Source of the DNA: Primulina eburnea
Lineage: Eukaryota; Streptophyta; Magnoliopsida; Lamiales; Gesneriaceae
Length of the DNA: 64,000 nucleotides
Direction: 5' to 3'
NCBI RefSeq assembly: GCF_022965805.1
Contig: NC_133105.1
Span: forward strand, 27,813,208-27,877,207
Shown here: piece by piece, positions 33,811-44,309 of the stretch
Layout: each line of letters opens with the position of its first letter
Position numbering within the stretch: position 1 is the first letter of the stretch
Translations under genes and position numbers: made by a program
The notes under the pieces: generated by a model
What the model was told of the DNA's origin: nothing
What the model saw: the letters and a program-made list of their open reading frames with translations, nothing else
The model's database searches: none

Positions 33811-35306
33811 TGTCTTGAGGCTAAGAAGTTGTTGTTTAGAGGTTGTGATGGGTTTTTGACTTCGATTGTTGATATGGATAAAATTGTGAAGTTGAATATT
33901 GATGATATTGATGTTGTGATAGAGTTCCCTAATGTATTTGAGGATGATGTGCCGAGTTTACCGCCGGATAGAGATGTAGAGTTTGTGATTGATCTAGCCC
34001 CCGGAACGGTTCCTATTTCCAAAGCTCCGTACAGAATGGCCCCGACAGAAATGAAAGAATTGAAGACGTAGTTGCAGGATTTATTAGATAAAGGCTTTAT
34101 TTTGCTGAGTTTTTCATCCTTGGGGAGCTCCGGTTCTTTTCGTCAAAAAGAAAGACGGGTCTTTGCGGTTGTGTATTGATTACAGGGAAATCAATAAAGT
34201 GACAATCAAGAATAAATATCCGTTGCCACGGATAGATAACCTTTTTAACCAACTGCAGGGGGCTACAATGTTTTCAAAGATTGATCTGCGATCTGGCTTT
34301 TACCAGTTGAAAGTTAGGGAGTCTGATATCCCTAAGACGGTGTTTCGGACCAGGTATGGTCATTACGAATTTCTTGTTTTGTCGTTCGGTCTGACTAATG
34401 CTCCTCAAGTCTTCATGGATCTTATGAACCGGGTGTTCAAGCCGTATTTGGATGGCTTTGTCATTGTTTTCATCGATGATATATTGATTTATTCCAAGAC
34501 CAGAGAGCTTCATGCAGAGCACCTCAGAGTTGTTCTTCAGTTGTTGAGAGAGAAAAGGCTGTATGCTAAGTTGAAGAAACGTGAGTTTTGGTTTGAGCAG
34601 ATTTCTTTCTTAGGCCATGTTGTCTCGAAGGATGGTTTAGCTGTTGATCCAGCAAAGATCGAGGCGATTCAGAAGTGGCCTATTCCTATCACTGTATCAG
34701 AGGTACACAGTTTTCTTGGTTTGGCGGGTTTTTATCGTCGTTTTATTTCAGACTTTTTCAAAATTGTCATGCCGTTAACAAATCTGACAAGGAAGACTGT
34801 GAAGTTTGAGTGGTCCAATGAATGCCAAAGGAGATTCCAGGAGTTGAAAGATAGGTTGTCGACAGCTCCTGTACTTGCACTACCCAGTGGTACAGAAGAC
34901 TTTGTTATTTATATCGATACGTCGAAGAAGGGACTTGGTGCAGTGCTGATGCAACGTGGAAAGGTTATAGCTTATGCTTCTCGTCAGTTGAAAGAATACG
35001 AGAAAAATTATCATATGCATGATCTGGAACTGGCAGTTGTGGTTTTCGCCCTGAAAATCTGAAGACACTATTTATATGGCGAAAAATGTGAAATTTTCAC
35101 GGACCACAAGAGTTTAAGGTATTTGTTTTCCCAGAAAGAACTCAGTATGCGGCAGAGACGGTGGTTAGAGCTTGTCAAGGATTATGATGTGACGATTAGT
35201 TACCACCCTAGGAAGGCGAATATTGTAGCGGATGCATTGAGCCGTAAGTCAAGTTCTTCTTTGAGTTCTATGATCCAAAAGCCATTGTTGTTAGACTTGC
35301 AATGAG
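33811..35306 (+). pseudogene. Gypsy reverse transcriptase and RNase H
   Basis: The first piece (33829-34071) is the linker and RT start (FPNVFEDDVPSLPPDRDVEF). After a stop and frameshift near 34069-34140, 34163-35062 encodes the main [24 protein letters not shown] and the intact catalytic box [11 protein letters not shown], then the connection and RNase H ([27 protein letters not shown]). RNase H continues after a TGA at 35060 through [14 protein letters not shown] to [10 protein letters not shown] near 35250. RT copies element RNA into cDNA and RNase H removes the template. Several disabling stops make this copy dead. Confidence 0.9.
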
Positions 35307-35465
35307 AGGAGATATCTTTGGTAGTACCGGGAACCATTGCTCGCTTTTTAGCATTGATCATTTGGGCTACATTGATGGACATGATCCGTAGAGAGCAGGA
35401 CAATGATGCACAGTTAACAGATATGAGAGACAGAAGTAGAGGAGAGAGGTAATTCAGAGTTTGGG

Positions 35466-36134
35466 ATGAATAGAGATGGTTTGATGACATTCAGAGGCCT
35501 TATATGCATTCCTACTGGTGATGATATTCGGCGAGACGTCTTGACAGAGGCACATACCGCGCCATACTCGATACATCCAGGTAGTACCAAGATGTATCAG
35601 GATCTTCGAAGACTCTATTGGTGGCCAGGTATGAAGAAGGATATTTCCATGTTTATTTCTCAGTGTCTAACTTGTCAGCAGTTGAAAATCGACACCAGAA
35701 ACCTGCTAGGACATTACAGTTATTGCCGATTCCTCAATGGAAATGGGAGCACATTACAATGGACTTTGTGATTGGTCTTCCCAGAACGCAGAAAGGCTAT
35801 AACTCTATTTGGGTTATCGTTGATCGGTTGACCAAGTCAGCGCATTTTCTCCCAGTCATGACAACGTATTCCGTGAACCAGTATGTCGAAGAGTACATAG
35901 CAGAGATTGTTAGACTTCATGATGTTCCTGTGTCGATTGTGTCTGATCGTCACCCTAGATTTACTTCAAAATTTTGGAAGAGTTTACACAGAGCCTTGCG
36001 TACACGGTTAGCATTCAGTACAGCATATCATCCCCAGAGCCACGGTCAATCAGAGAGAGTTATCCAGATTTTGGAGGATATGCCCAGAGCTTGTACTATC
36101 AACTATCCTGGTAGCTGAGATTCCAAATTGCCTC
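35466..36134 (+). pseudogene. Gypsy integrase, cut by copia insertion
   Basis: The zinc domain (LTEAHTAPYSIHPGSTKMYQDL and CLTCQQLK giving the HHCC pattern) is in one frame and the catalytic core in another (36-base overlap region near 35618-35771), so there is a frameshift near 35700. The core has MDFVIGLPRT with the first Asp, SIVSDRHPRFTS with the second (R-D-P changed to R-H-P) and PQSHGQSERVIQILED with the Glu. The sequence stops at SKLPL at 36134, where a copia LTR begins. The integrase C-terminus and the 3' LTR are absent from the window. Confidence 0.88.
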
Positions 36135-36634
36135 TGTTGTAATCTTTTATTTAAAACTTAAATGTACTTTGTATATTAGCTTCACGATTGAATGGAATTG
36201 AATTAAGAACCGTAGCTTCGAACCAACAAAAATAAGAACGAGAAATGACACGCAAGATTTACGTGGTTCTATCAAGAACTGATCTACATCCACGGGAGGT
36301 GTTTCCACTATATCTAAATCAGTATACAAATGAACAAGTTTTAAGTACAATATCACCACTCAATCCATAGCCATTCTCTTCTATGGATTTCAAAGAAAAA
36401 CTCTCGTGCCTTGTGTGAATGGCTTCTTGCTCCTTGTTCGATTTCTTCTGGTGAATAATGTGTGTCTATCTTCCTTGCATGACTCCACCCTTTTATACCT
36501 GCTTGTTCCAGAATATATTCGGTGATCAAGTGCAAGCCTTCAACCTTCACCCTTATCCAACTACTTATAGTTGTTTTAACCGATTTTCCCAACCGCTTTA
36601 TAAAAGGATTTTTTTTGATTGCTGATATATTACA
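36135..36634 (-). mobile_element. Ty1/copia 3' LTR, minus strand
   Basis: Exactly 500 bases. In minus sense it starts TGTAATATATC after the polypurine tract and ends GATTACAACA. The five bases before it, GCCTC at 36130-36134, should be the target duplication, but the partner copy is not in the window because the element is cut off on its other side. Confidence 0.88.
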
Positions 36635-36649
36635 ATTCTCCACCTTATC
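36635..36649 (-). promoter_or_regulatory. Copia polypurine tract
   Basis: The minus strand reads ATAAGGTGGAGAAT next to the LTR start TGTAAT; AAGGTGGAGA is a very common copia polypurine tract. Confidence 0.85.
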
Positions 36650-36695
36650 TGCAATCAAGAATTTCAGTGTACGCACCTCCTTCTGCCTTGTTGTC

Positions 36696-39122
36696 TTAAG
36701 TCAGCTTGCATCTGGTTACATTGACCAGATCTTTGCATGTTTCAAATTTATTTGTCCCTATGACTTTGGTGCACATATCAGACGGGTTGTCATTTGTGCT
36801 AATCTTGAGGACTTGAACATCTCCAGACTCAATCACATTTCGCACAAAATGTAGCCTTACATCTATATGCTTTGTTTTCTCATGAAAAACTTGATGCTTT
36901 GAGAGGTGTATGGCACTCTGGTTGTCACAGAACACAGTTACTGTCTTTTGCTTGTATCCAAGCTCTTCCATGAAACCTTTCATCCACTTAGCTTCTTTGA
37001 ATGCTTCAGTGACTGCCACATATTCATCTTCTGTGGTTGAAAGGGCTACTACTGTCTGTAAGTTAGCTTTCCAACTTATTGTTGTGCCATTGATGGTGAA
37101 TATGTAGCATGTTAGAGACTTCCGAGTGTCAATACTCCTAGCATAATCTGAGTTAAGATACCTTAAAATCCATGTGACTGATTTCCAGTGTTCTTCACCA
37201 GGATTTGCCATAAATATAATTACCAAACTTACTGCGTAAGCAAGGTCAGGTCTAGTGCACACCATTAGGTACATTAAGCTACCTACTGCACTGGAATAAG
37301 GACCTTTTCCATGTATTCTCTATCCTCTTCCGAGTTTGGTGCTTGGTGTGATGATAGTTTGAAATGTAGAGCCATTGGGCCTGCCACTGGTTTGGCATTT
37401 TGCATTTCAAATCTATTCAGCACTTTTAGCACATATGTTTGTTGCATTAAGACCAATTCCTTCGACTGTCTATTTCTTTTGATTTACATGCCAAGTTAGC
37501 TTGTCCAAGATCTTTCATCTCAAATTCGCTACTTAGATCTGCCTTTAGTGCTAGGATTTCCTCCATGTCTGAGCAAGCAATTATCATGTCGTCCACATAG
37601 AGCAATAGGAACATTGTACTTCGTGACTTTAGCATCTTGTGATATACGCACCAGTCATGATTGTTTCTGGAGAATTTTGGCTTATCATGAAGTCATCGAG
37701 TCGTTTGTACCACTGCCTTGGTGCTTGCTTAAGCCCATAGAGTGATTTCTTTAACATACATACAAGTTGAGGTTCCCTTTTGACTTCAAACATAGGTGGT
37801 TGTTGCATGTATATCTATTCCTCAATTTCACCATGAAAGAAGGCTGTAGTTACATCTAATTGTTCAAGCTCCATGTCTTCCTTAGCTGCTAGGGACAGTA
37901 AAGTCCTTATCGATCTATGTTTGACCACAGGTGAAAAGACTTCTTGAAAGTCTATTCCTTCTACCTGAGAAAAGCCCTTGGCAACCAATCTAGCCTTGTA
38001 TCTTGGTTTTTCAACTCCAAGTATACCTTCCTTTCTTTTGAATATCCATTTACATCCAACTATCCTTTGGTTGTAAGGTTTTGTAACCAATTCCCAGGTA
38101 TGGTTCTTCTTCAAAGAGTCCATTTCCATCTTCATAGCTTGGTACTAATTTTCTTTATCATCAGAACTCATGGCTTCTTTTAAGTTTGCTGGATCATCAT
38201 CACCTATTTGTGATGCAACTGAGAATTCATAGGAGACAAGATCTGCATGTCCTAACCTTTTTGGTGGTTTAATGACCCTCCTGCTTCTGTCCCTTGCCAG
38301 CTGATAGTGCTCCAGGTTATCTGTGTCATGTATCCTTCTAATTCAGTGTCAACAGATGTGTCCTTTAAAGAGGTCAGTTGAGGATTATCAGATAGCTCCA
38401 CCTCAAACTTTGTGTTATTTGGATAGTCTTGTCTTACTAAGGACTCATCAGTTTGAGTTGCATCTTTGTAAGGAAAATTGTCTTCTTTGAAAGTAAAATC
38501 TCGACTGATTATGGTCCTTTGGTTTCCTGGTTCTATAGACCAAAGTTTGTAGCCTTTGACACCTTCAGGATATCCTAGAAAGATTCATTTGATTGCTCTT
38601 GGTTCTAGCTTTCCTTGCTTTACATGTGCATATGCAGCACAACCAAAGACTCTTAGATCATCCAGTAGTGACGGTTCATGAGACCACTTTTCCATGGGTG
38701 TTAAGAATCCTAATGGGACAGAGGGAGACTTATTGATCAGATAACACACCGTGGTTGCTGCTTCTGCCCAGAAACTATTTGGAACTCTTGAGTGTGCCAA
38801 TATGCATCTTACCCTTTCAAGGATAGTTTTATTCATTTTCTCGGCCAGTCCATTTTGCTGAGGGGTGTATGGGACGGTATAGTGCCTTGATATACCTTTG
38901 TGTTTGCAAAAGTCATTGAATTCTTTTGAGCAAAACTCTAAGCCATTGTCTGTTCTGAGTTTCTTTAGCCTTTTGTTTGACTAGTTCTCAACCAAAACCA
39001 GCCACTGCTTGAATCTTTCAAGTGCTTCATTTTTGTTTTTCAAGATATAAATCCATACCCTCCGTGAGTAATCATCAATTATAGACATGAATTATCTTCC
39101 CCCTCCATTTGACAGAACCCTT
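36696..39122 (-). pseudogene. Copia polyprotein: integrase, RT, RNase H (truncated)
   Basis: Read from the right: integrase core from SRVLSNGGG at about 39122, IIDDYSRRVWI-like text, RTDNGLEF, YTPQQNGLAEKMN (catalytic Glu of the NG(L/V)AE motif) and HVKQGKLEPRAIK. RT (RVT_2) has WELVTKPYNQRIVGCKW, YKARLVAKGFSQVEGIDF, LDVTTAFFHGEIEE, YGLKQAPRQWYKR and LYVDDMII. RNase H has [32 protein letters not shown]. Frameshifts and stops break it into at least six pieces. Protease, gag, primer site and 5' LTR are missing: coding sequence stops inside integrase and passes into telomere-like repeats at about 39123. Confidence 0.9.
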
Positions 39123-39129
39123 GATGTTA

Positions 39130-39201
39130 AAGGGTTTGGGGTTTCAGGGTTTCGGGTATAGGGGTTAGGGTTTAGGGTTTTTGGGTTTAGGGTTTTTTTT
39201 T
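39130..39201. repeat. Degenerate telomere repeats and T-run (junction 1)
   Basis: About nine units of TTTAGGG and variants (TTTGGGG, TTTCAGGG, TTTCGGG, TATAGGGG, TTTTTGGG), ending in two or three good units, then nine T at 39193-39201. The copia fragment lies immediately left and LINE A's 3' terminus (CCGGAAAACACC) immediately right. Confidence 0.85.
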
Positions 39202-39255
39202 CCGGAAAACACCGCCGGATGCGGGGGGGGGGGGGGGGGGGGGGCGGGGGGGGGG

Positions 39256-40194
39256 TGTAGGGAAGGGTTAGGCAGACCCCTACCTGTATATACCCCCAAA
39301 ATAAACAGTAACAAAATACAGAAAAAAACCTAAAAGAGGAGGTGGATAAGACCAAAACCTCCTCAAAAAGGCTAAAGCAGTAGAAACGTAAAAACAAAGC
39401 AATCTAGGGAAGTAAATACAAAGGCAAAACTAACCCTAAAATACTACTAATGAGCGCCAAAAACTAAACAAAGATAAGCAGCGCTAATGACCCCACATGC
39501 TGAGGAAGACAAAATGATGACTGCGAGATGAAAATAGAAGCCAAGCAGAAATTCTCATCCCATAGCCATCACCCTGGTAAACCCAATCTGTCATCACCCT
39601 GGTAAGTCCAATCTGTCAAAATTAGGATTCTGCCAACTGTACAAGAACCCATGAACAAAATATTGTCCGACTGGAAAGCCACTATGCAAATGCAGTCAAA
39701 ACACAAAATGGAGACCGCGATCCAGCCCAAGTCAAAAGCCCTAATGTGAATAGAACCCTGAAGAAACAAGCTGCGAGGATGTTGCGTCCCGGGGAACAAA
39801 CACACACCGCAAAATATAGATCATGTAAAGCCCAACATGAATGGAGCTCTGGCCAATATAAGCACAGAGACATGTCATCCAGAGCGACCATAACATTCGG
39901 CCAAAGTGCGAAACCAGTATGTAGATATATGTATGTGAAATCCTGACGAAGATGCCCTCCAGGGAATATGAGAGGACCAAATAAAAGCACCAATAGGGTG
40001 AGTGCAAGAGCCCACCCAATCCCGAGAAGACCAAACATGTAGTGTGCGAGTGTCTGAGCCCACTCACACCAGACGAGCAAAACGGGGAAAAAGAGAAACC
40101 CCCTAAATAGCAGTACCTGCAAAGAAAAAAATATACATATACATATAGAAAGACCGAAGAAATGGATCCAGGTTAAATGAAGGGCTGCAAACAG
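39256..40194 (-). other. LINE A 3' UTR
   Basis: Non-coding 3' region between the ORF2 stop and the G-tract. A 25-29-base unit (CATCACCCTGGTAA-CCAATCTGTC) is present twice here, once in LINE C and twice with a spacer in LINE D. Hydrophobic open frames such as 39682-40122 are not maintained in the same form in the other copies. Confidence 0.7.
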
Positions 40195-43100
40195 CTAAGA
40201 ACATCTATATCTTAGGTAGGGAAGCCCAGAGGTATCCGAGCGAGCAAGTATGGAAATGTGCCTAGGGAGGGAAGGACCTAACTCTAAGGTAAAGTGCCTA
40301 AGGGTATGGGCCCTCGTCGCCAACGCATCTGTCACCGAATTACCCTCTCGGAATATATGCGAAATATGAACAGACCGCCCCCTCAAAAGGACCAGAATTC
40401 TGGATACAATGTGATCAAGACCCCAGCAACATCGACGGGAACGAATGAGCTGAATAGAATTCAGAGAATCAATCTCGATCCAAAGAGGGAAAAAAGAATG
40501 ATCGGAACAAAGGAGAAGACCCCTCCAAACCGCCCAAAGCTCAGCCCGGAGAGAAGACCCAGCTCGAACTCAGCTGAATGAGAGCACAACCCTCCCAGAA
40601 TCATCCCGAACAACGTAACCAGCAGCAGAGTCCCCAGATATACCACGCGAGCTCCCATCCACATTAAGCTTGAAGCACCAGGACGGCGGTCGCAGCCAGC
40701 GAACAATCGCCGTCCTATGTAATTTGTGGAGAGCAACCAAAATACCCATCGTTCTCGCCACATGAAACACACCCAAGCCAATTTCTGGGCTTGACAGTAC
40801 GCGCAGAGTAGGCGAGACGCAGGTAAGACAAAATCCGGTACTTCACCGTCTCCCCAGATATGGGAAGAAGACGGTACTAGCATCGTCCGCGGTCTAGAGG
40901 AACCACAGAACGATGCAGGGGAGAAACTCCCGCACATGGCCATCCTGGGACCAGACCAAGTCTCTTTTCCACGCACTGAGGAACAAACTGATATCCTTAG
41001 TGTCGGGAATACGGACCCGAAAAACGGCGCCAAAGAAACGCCAAAAAGACCGAGCTACCGGGCTGCGAAGGAATATGTGTGTGAATGTCTCGTACATATC
41101 AAAACACTGACATCTCGGAGCTAACGCAAAACCCCAGCGCTGGAGGACCTCATCAACTGGGAGCCATTGATGCCAGAATCTCCAGAGGAAGAACGACATG
41201 GTAGGCCTCAACCAGCTCCCCCAACACGGGCGGAAGATATCAGAAGACGAAGCACGTTGAGAGATCAGCTCCTAAACAGATCTTGCTGAAAAAGCACCAT
41301 CAGAGCTATGGAGCCAGCGTGCCATATCGGGCTCTCCCGAAAGAACAGGAATCAAAATGATCTCCTCGGAAATCGAAGGAGAAATCCCAGGACCCCTCAG
41401 ACAAAAAATGAGATATCCGGACATCACGGCCCTCGCGGACCGCCCACCGGGAGGACAGGGACCGTACCCGAGCCAAGTGTCATCCCAAAAGGATACATCT
41501 CCAAGACCAACGCGCCAGCGAATGCCAGGCTCTGCACGAGTGCGGATCCTAAGGAGACGATGCCAAATGGAACCAAGGGCGAGGACACATGCAAGAGCAT
41601 CTAGCCGGCAATACTTCCGGAAAAGGAATCTCGTCCATAGAGAGGAGCCCTGCCGAAATCTGAACCATAATTTTATAGAAAAACATTCCACGAGATCTTT
41701 CAATCTGCGGAATCCAAGGCCCCCCTCAAGCACGGGGAGGCAAGCCCGGGACCACCGAGCCCAGTGCCACTTCCTTTCTAAGGGTCTCGACCCCTGAGGA
41801 AGGCATTGAAGGCCCGATCAAGATTCTCCATGACAGCCAGAGGTAGCTGAACCACCTGAAACAGAAAAATCGTCATCGAGAGGAGCACGCTACGTATCAG
41901 GGTCATGCGGCTACCCTGGGAGAGGGTCCGAATCTCCCAACCCTCTAACTTCCTACAAACAGACTGTAGGAGAAGCTCACAAAGGGAGCATGTGCGATTA
42001 CCCCGATAAAGGGGAACTCCGAGGTACTTGAGGGGCAGATGACCCTAGGCGAACCCGGTGATGCTCAAAAGCCGGGAGCGGAGGCGCCCAGAGCACCTCG
42101 GAGGCAAAATCAAAGAGCTCTTGGCAGCATTCACACGCTGCCCCGAACAGTTCTCGTAGTGATGCAGAAAATCAACAAGGCGCTGCATACCACGAAACCC
42201 ACCACTGGCAAAAATAATGACATCATCAGCGTAAGCCAGGTGGGAAATCAAAATACAACAATCAGAACGATACCTCAGTGCATGATGCTGCAGGTAGAGG
42301 CGGTCAAGGTCACGAGAAAAATACTCCGCCCCCAAAATGACGAGAAGGGGAGACAATGGATCGCCCTGCCAGAGGCCTCTAGTGGAACAAAAAAACCATG
42401 ATAGAGAGCCATTGATGTTCACAGAGAAATAACAATGGGAAATACAGGCCGAGACCAAAGCCACAACATGCTCTGAAAAACCAAAATGTCTCAAAACGTC
42501 AAAGAGGAAATGCCACTGGATCCTATTATAGGCCTTGGCCATATCCAACTTCAAGATGACATTACCACCACGAGTGGGGAGAGTAATGCTGTGAGTGAGC
42601 TCCTGGGCAAGGAGAATATTATCAGAGATCATCCGACCCGGAACGAAGCCACTCTGATTCGGGGAAACAAGTCTCTCCACCACATCCCTCAACCGAGAGT
42701 ACAACAGCTTAAAGATGATTTTGTTCGTGACATTGCACAGACTGATCGGATGGAAGTCCGACCAAGCACGTGCACCCTCGACTTTGGGAATCAGAGTGAT
42801 CGTGGTGGCGGTAAAGCCCTGAGGCATAGGAGAACCCTGGAAAAAATCAAGAACAGCACCAAAAACATCCTGATGGACAATCTCCCAGCAATGCTGAAAG
42901 AACGCCGAAGAAAAACCATCAGGACCAGCAACGCTATCAGGGTGAATGGAGAAGACGGTGGCGCGGACCTCCTCCAAAGAGGGAATCAGAGCAATGCCAT
43001 CATTCTCCACGGCAGAGATAACCAAGGGAAAGCCCGAAAAATCAAGGCAATCGAGCGCAGAGGGCTCCCCGGTAAGAAGATCCTGGAAAAACAAGGCTCC

Positions 43101-44253
43101 AGACTGCTAAATCAATCCTGAGACGTCAGGCAGACCACGTTCTCCCATATGCGGAAAATTTTATTCGCCACGCGCTTTTTCCTCACCATATTATGGAAGA
43201 GTCTGGTGTTCCGCTCACCATCTTCAAGCCAATGGCAAGCCGCTTTCTGTTTTTAAAAATCCGCCTCCATAGCGGTGATATGGGCCAGATCCTCATTGCG
43301 ATCAGACAGTGAAGTCCAATTCGCGTCAGAATGATCGGCCTCACAGACATCCTCAGCTGAACGAACTAGGCATCTCAGCCTCAGTGAGTCTATCAAAGAT
43401 GTTACCAAAAACATCCCGATTCCACCAACGGAGGTGATGCTTGAGACGCTTCATCTTGGGAAAAAGCCGAGGCATGCCGCTCAGACGGCAAAGTAGATTC
43501 CAATTAAGCCTCACAGTCTGCAAAAAACCATGGTGCCTAACCCACGTACGCTTGAAGTGAAACGAGCTCGGCCCACGGGAGAAAAACATGAGCGGTAACC
43601 AAAAGCGGACAGTGATTCGAAACAGGACGAGCGAGAAGTTCAACCCGAATCGAGCTGAAATGATCTCCCCAATCAACAGAAACCAAGACTCTGTCCAACC
43701 GCTTCCAAATGGTCTTATTCGTCCAAGTGAACGAAGACCCCTCAAAACCTGCATCGATCAGGCCAGAATCAAGAATAAAAGTTTTAAACTCCTCCATGGG
43801 TAGCAACCTACCACCACGGGAGCCCAAGCACTCAGACACATCCCTGATGACATTAAAGTCGCCCCCAACCAGCCAGGGGCCCAAAACAGGCTTAACCAAA
43901 AGCAAAGAAGCCCAAAGATCCCTATGCTGAACATAATCACATATAGTATAGACAAAAGAACAAAATATCTCTGTCGGCAAGAAACAGGCAGAGACTCTGA
44001 TGTGAAGGAACTGAGCATGATCAAAAGCACACTCCGCCCTCACATCAGCAGCAAAAAATACCCAGATATGACCGGAGAGATTAGAGATGACTCCAGAAAA
44101 CCCCAAACGGCGAGTCATGTATCTCTGATCCAGATCAATCATGGGCTCCAAAACAGCCAAAACCTTAATATGTTTCTCCTTCACAAAGGCATGAAGCCTC
44201 TGCTGGGACTCCGAACCCCGAAGTCCCCGGATATTCCCGATTAAGCAATTCAT
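40195..44253 (-). pseudogene. LINE A ORF2: endonuclease, RT, zinc finger, RNase H
   Basis: Starts ATGAATTGCTTAATC at 44253; about 4.06 kb. The APE-type endonuclease has NIRGLRG, VLEPMI and GGDFNVIRD, but its SDH motif reads SNHCPLL, losing the catalytic Asp, and WNIRG reads GNIRG. RT (42045-43094) keeps PNQSGFVPGRMISDN, LDMAKAYNRIQW and AYADDVIIFAS. A zinc-ribbon-like RVT region (MSFFLWRFWHQWLPVDEVLQ, CFDMYETFTHIFLRSPVA) precedes RNase H (FKLNVDGSSRG, NSVTDALATRAHT). ORF2 nicks the target and copies LINE RNA there. Frameshifts near 40500, 41250, 41750 and 43100-43350 disable it. Confidence 0.9.
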
Positions 44254-44309
44254 GGGGAACAGGTGGAAGAAGGATCCGATCGCTTTTTACGCGATCGCCG
44301 ACAATCATC

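Noticed and set aside
39130..39192. TTTAGGG tracts as chance G/T-rich low complexity
   Set aside because: They occur at all four junctions, always directly before the T-run, with the plant telomere unit in the same orientation.
39682..40122. Hydrophobic 146-codon open frame in the LINE A 3' UTR, possible membrane protein
   Set aside because: Frame is not kept in LINEs B and C (different frames are longest there), and it is downstream of the ORF2 stop.
42486..43121. Long plus-strand open frames opposite LINE ORF2 (also 49182-49939, 57720-58271, 58228-58800)
   Set aside because: Antisense shadows of conserved RT coding sequence; no independent motifs.
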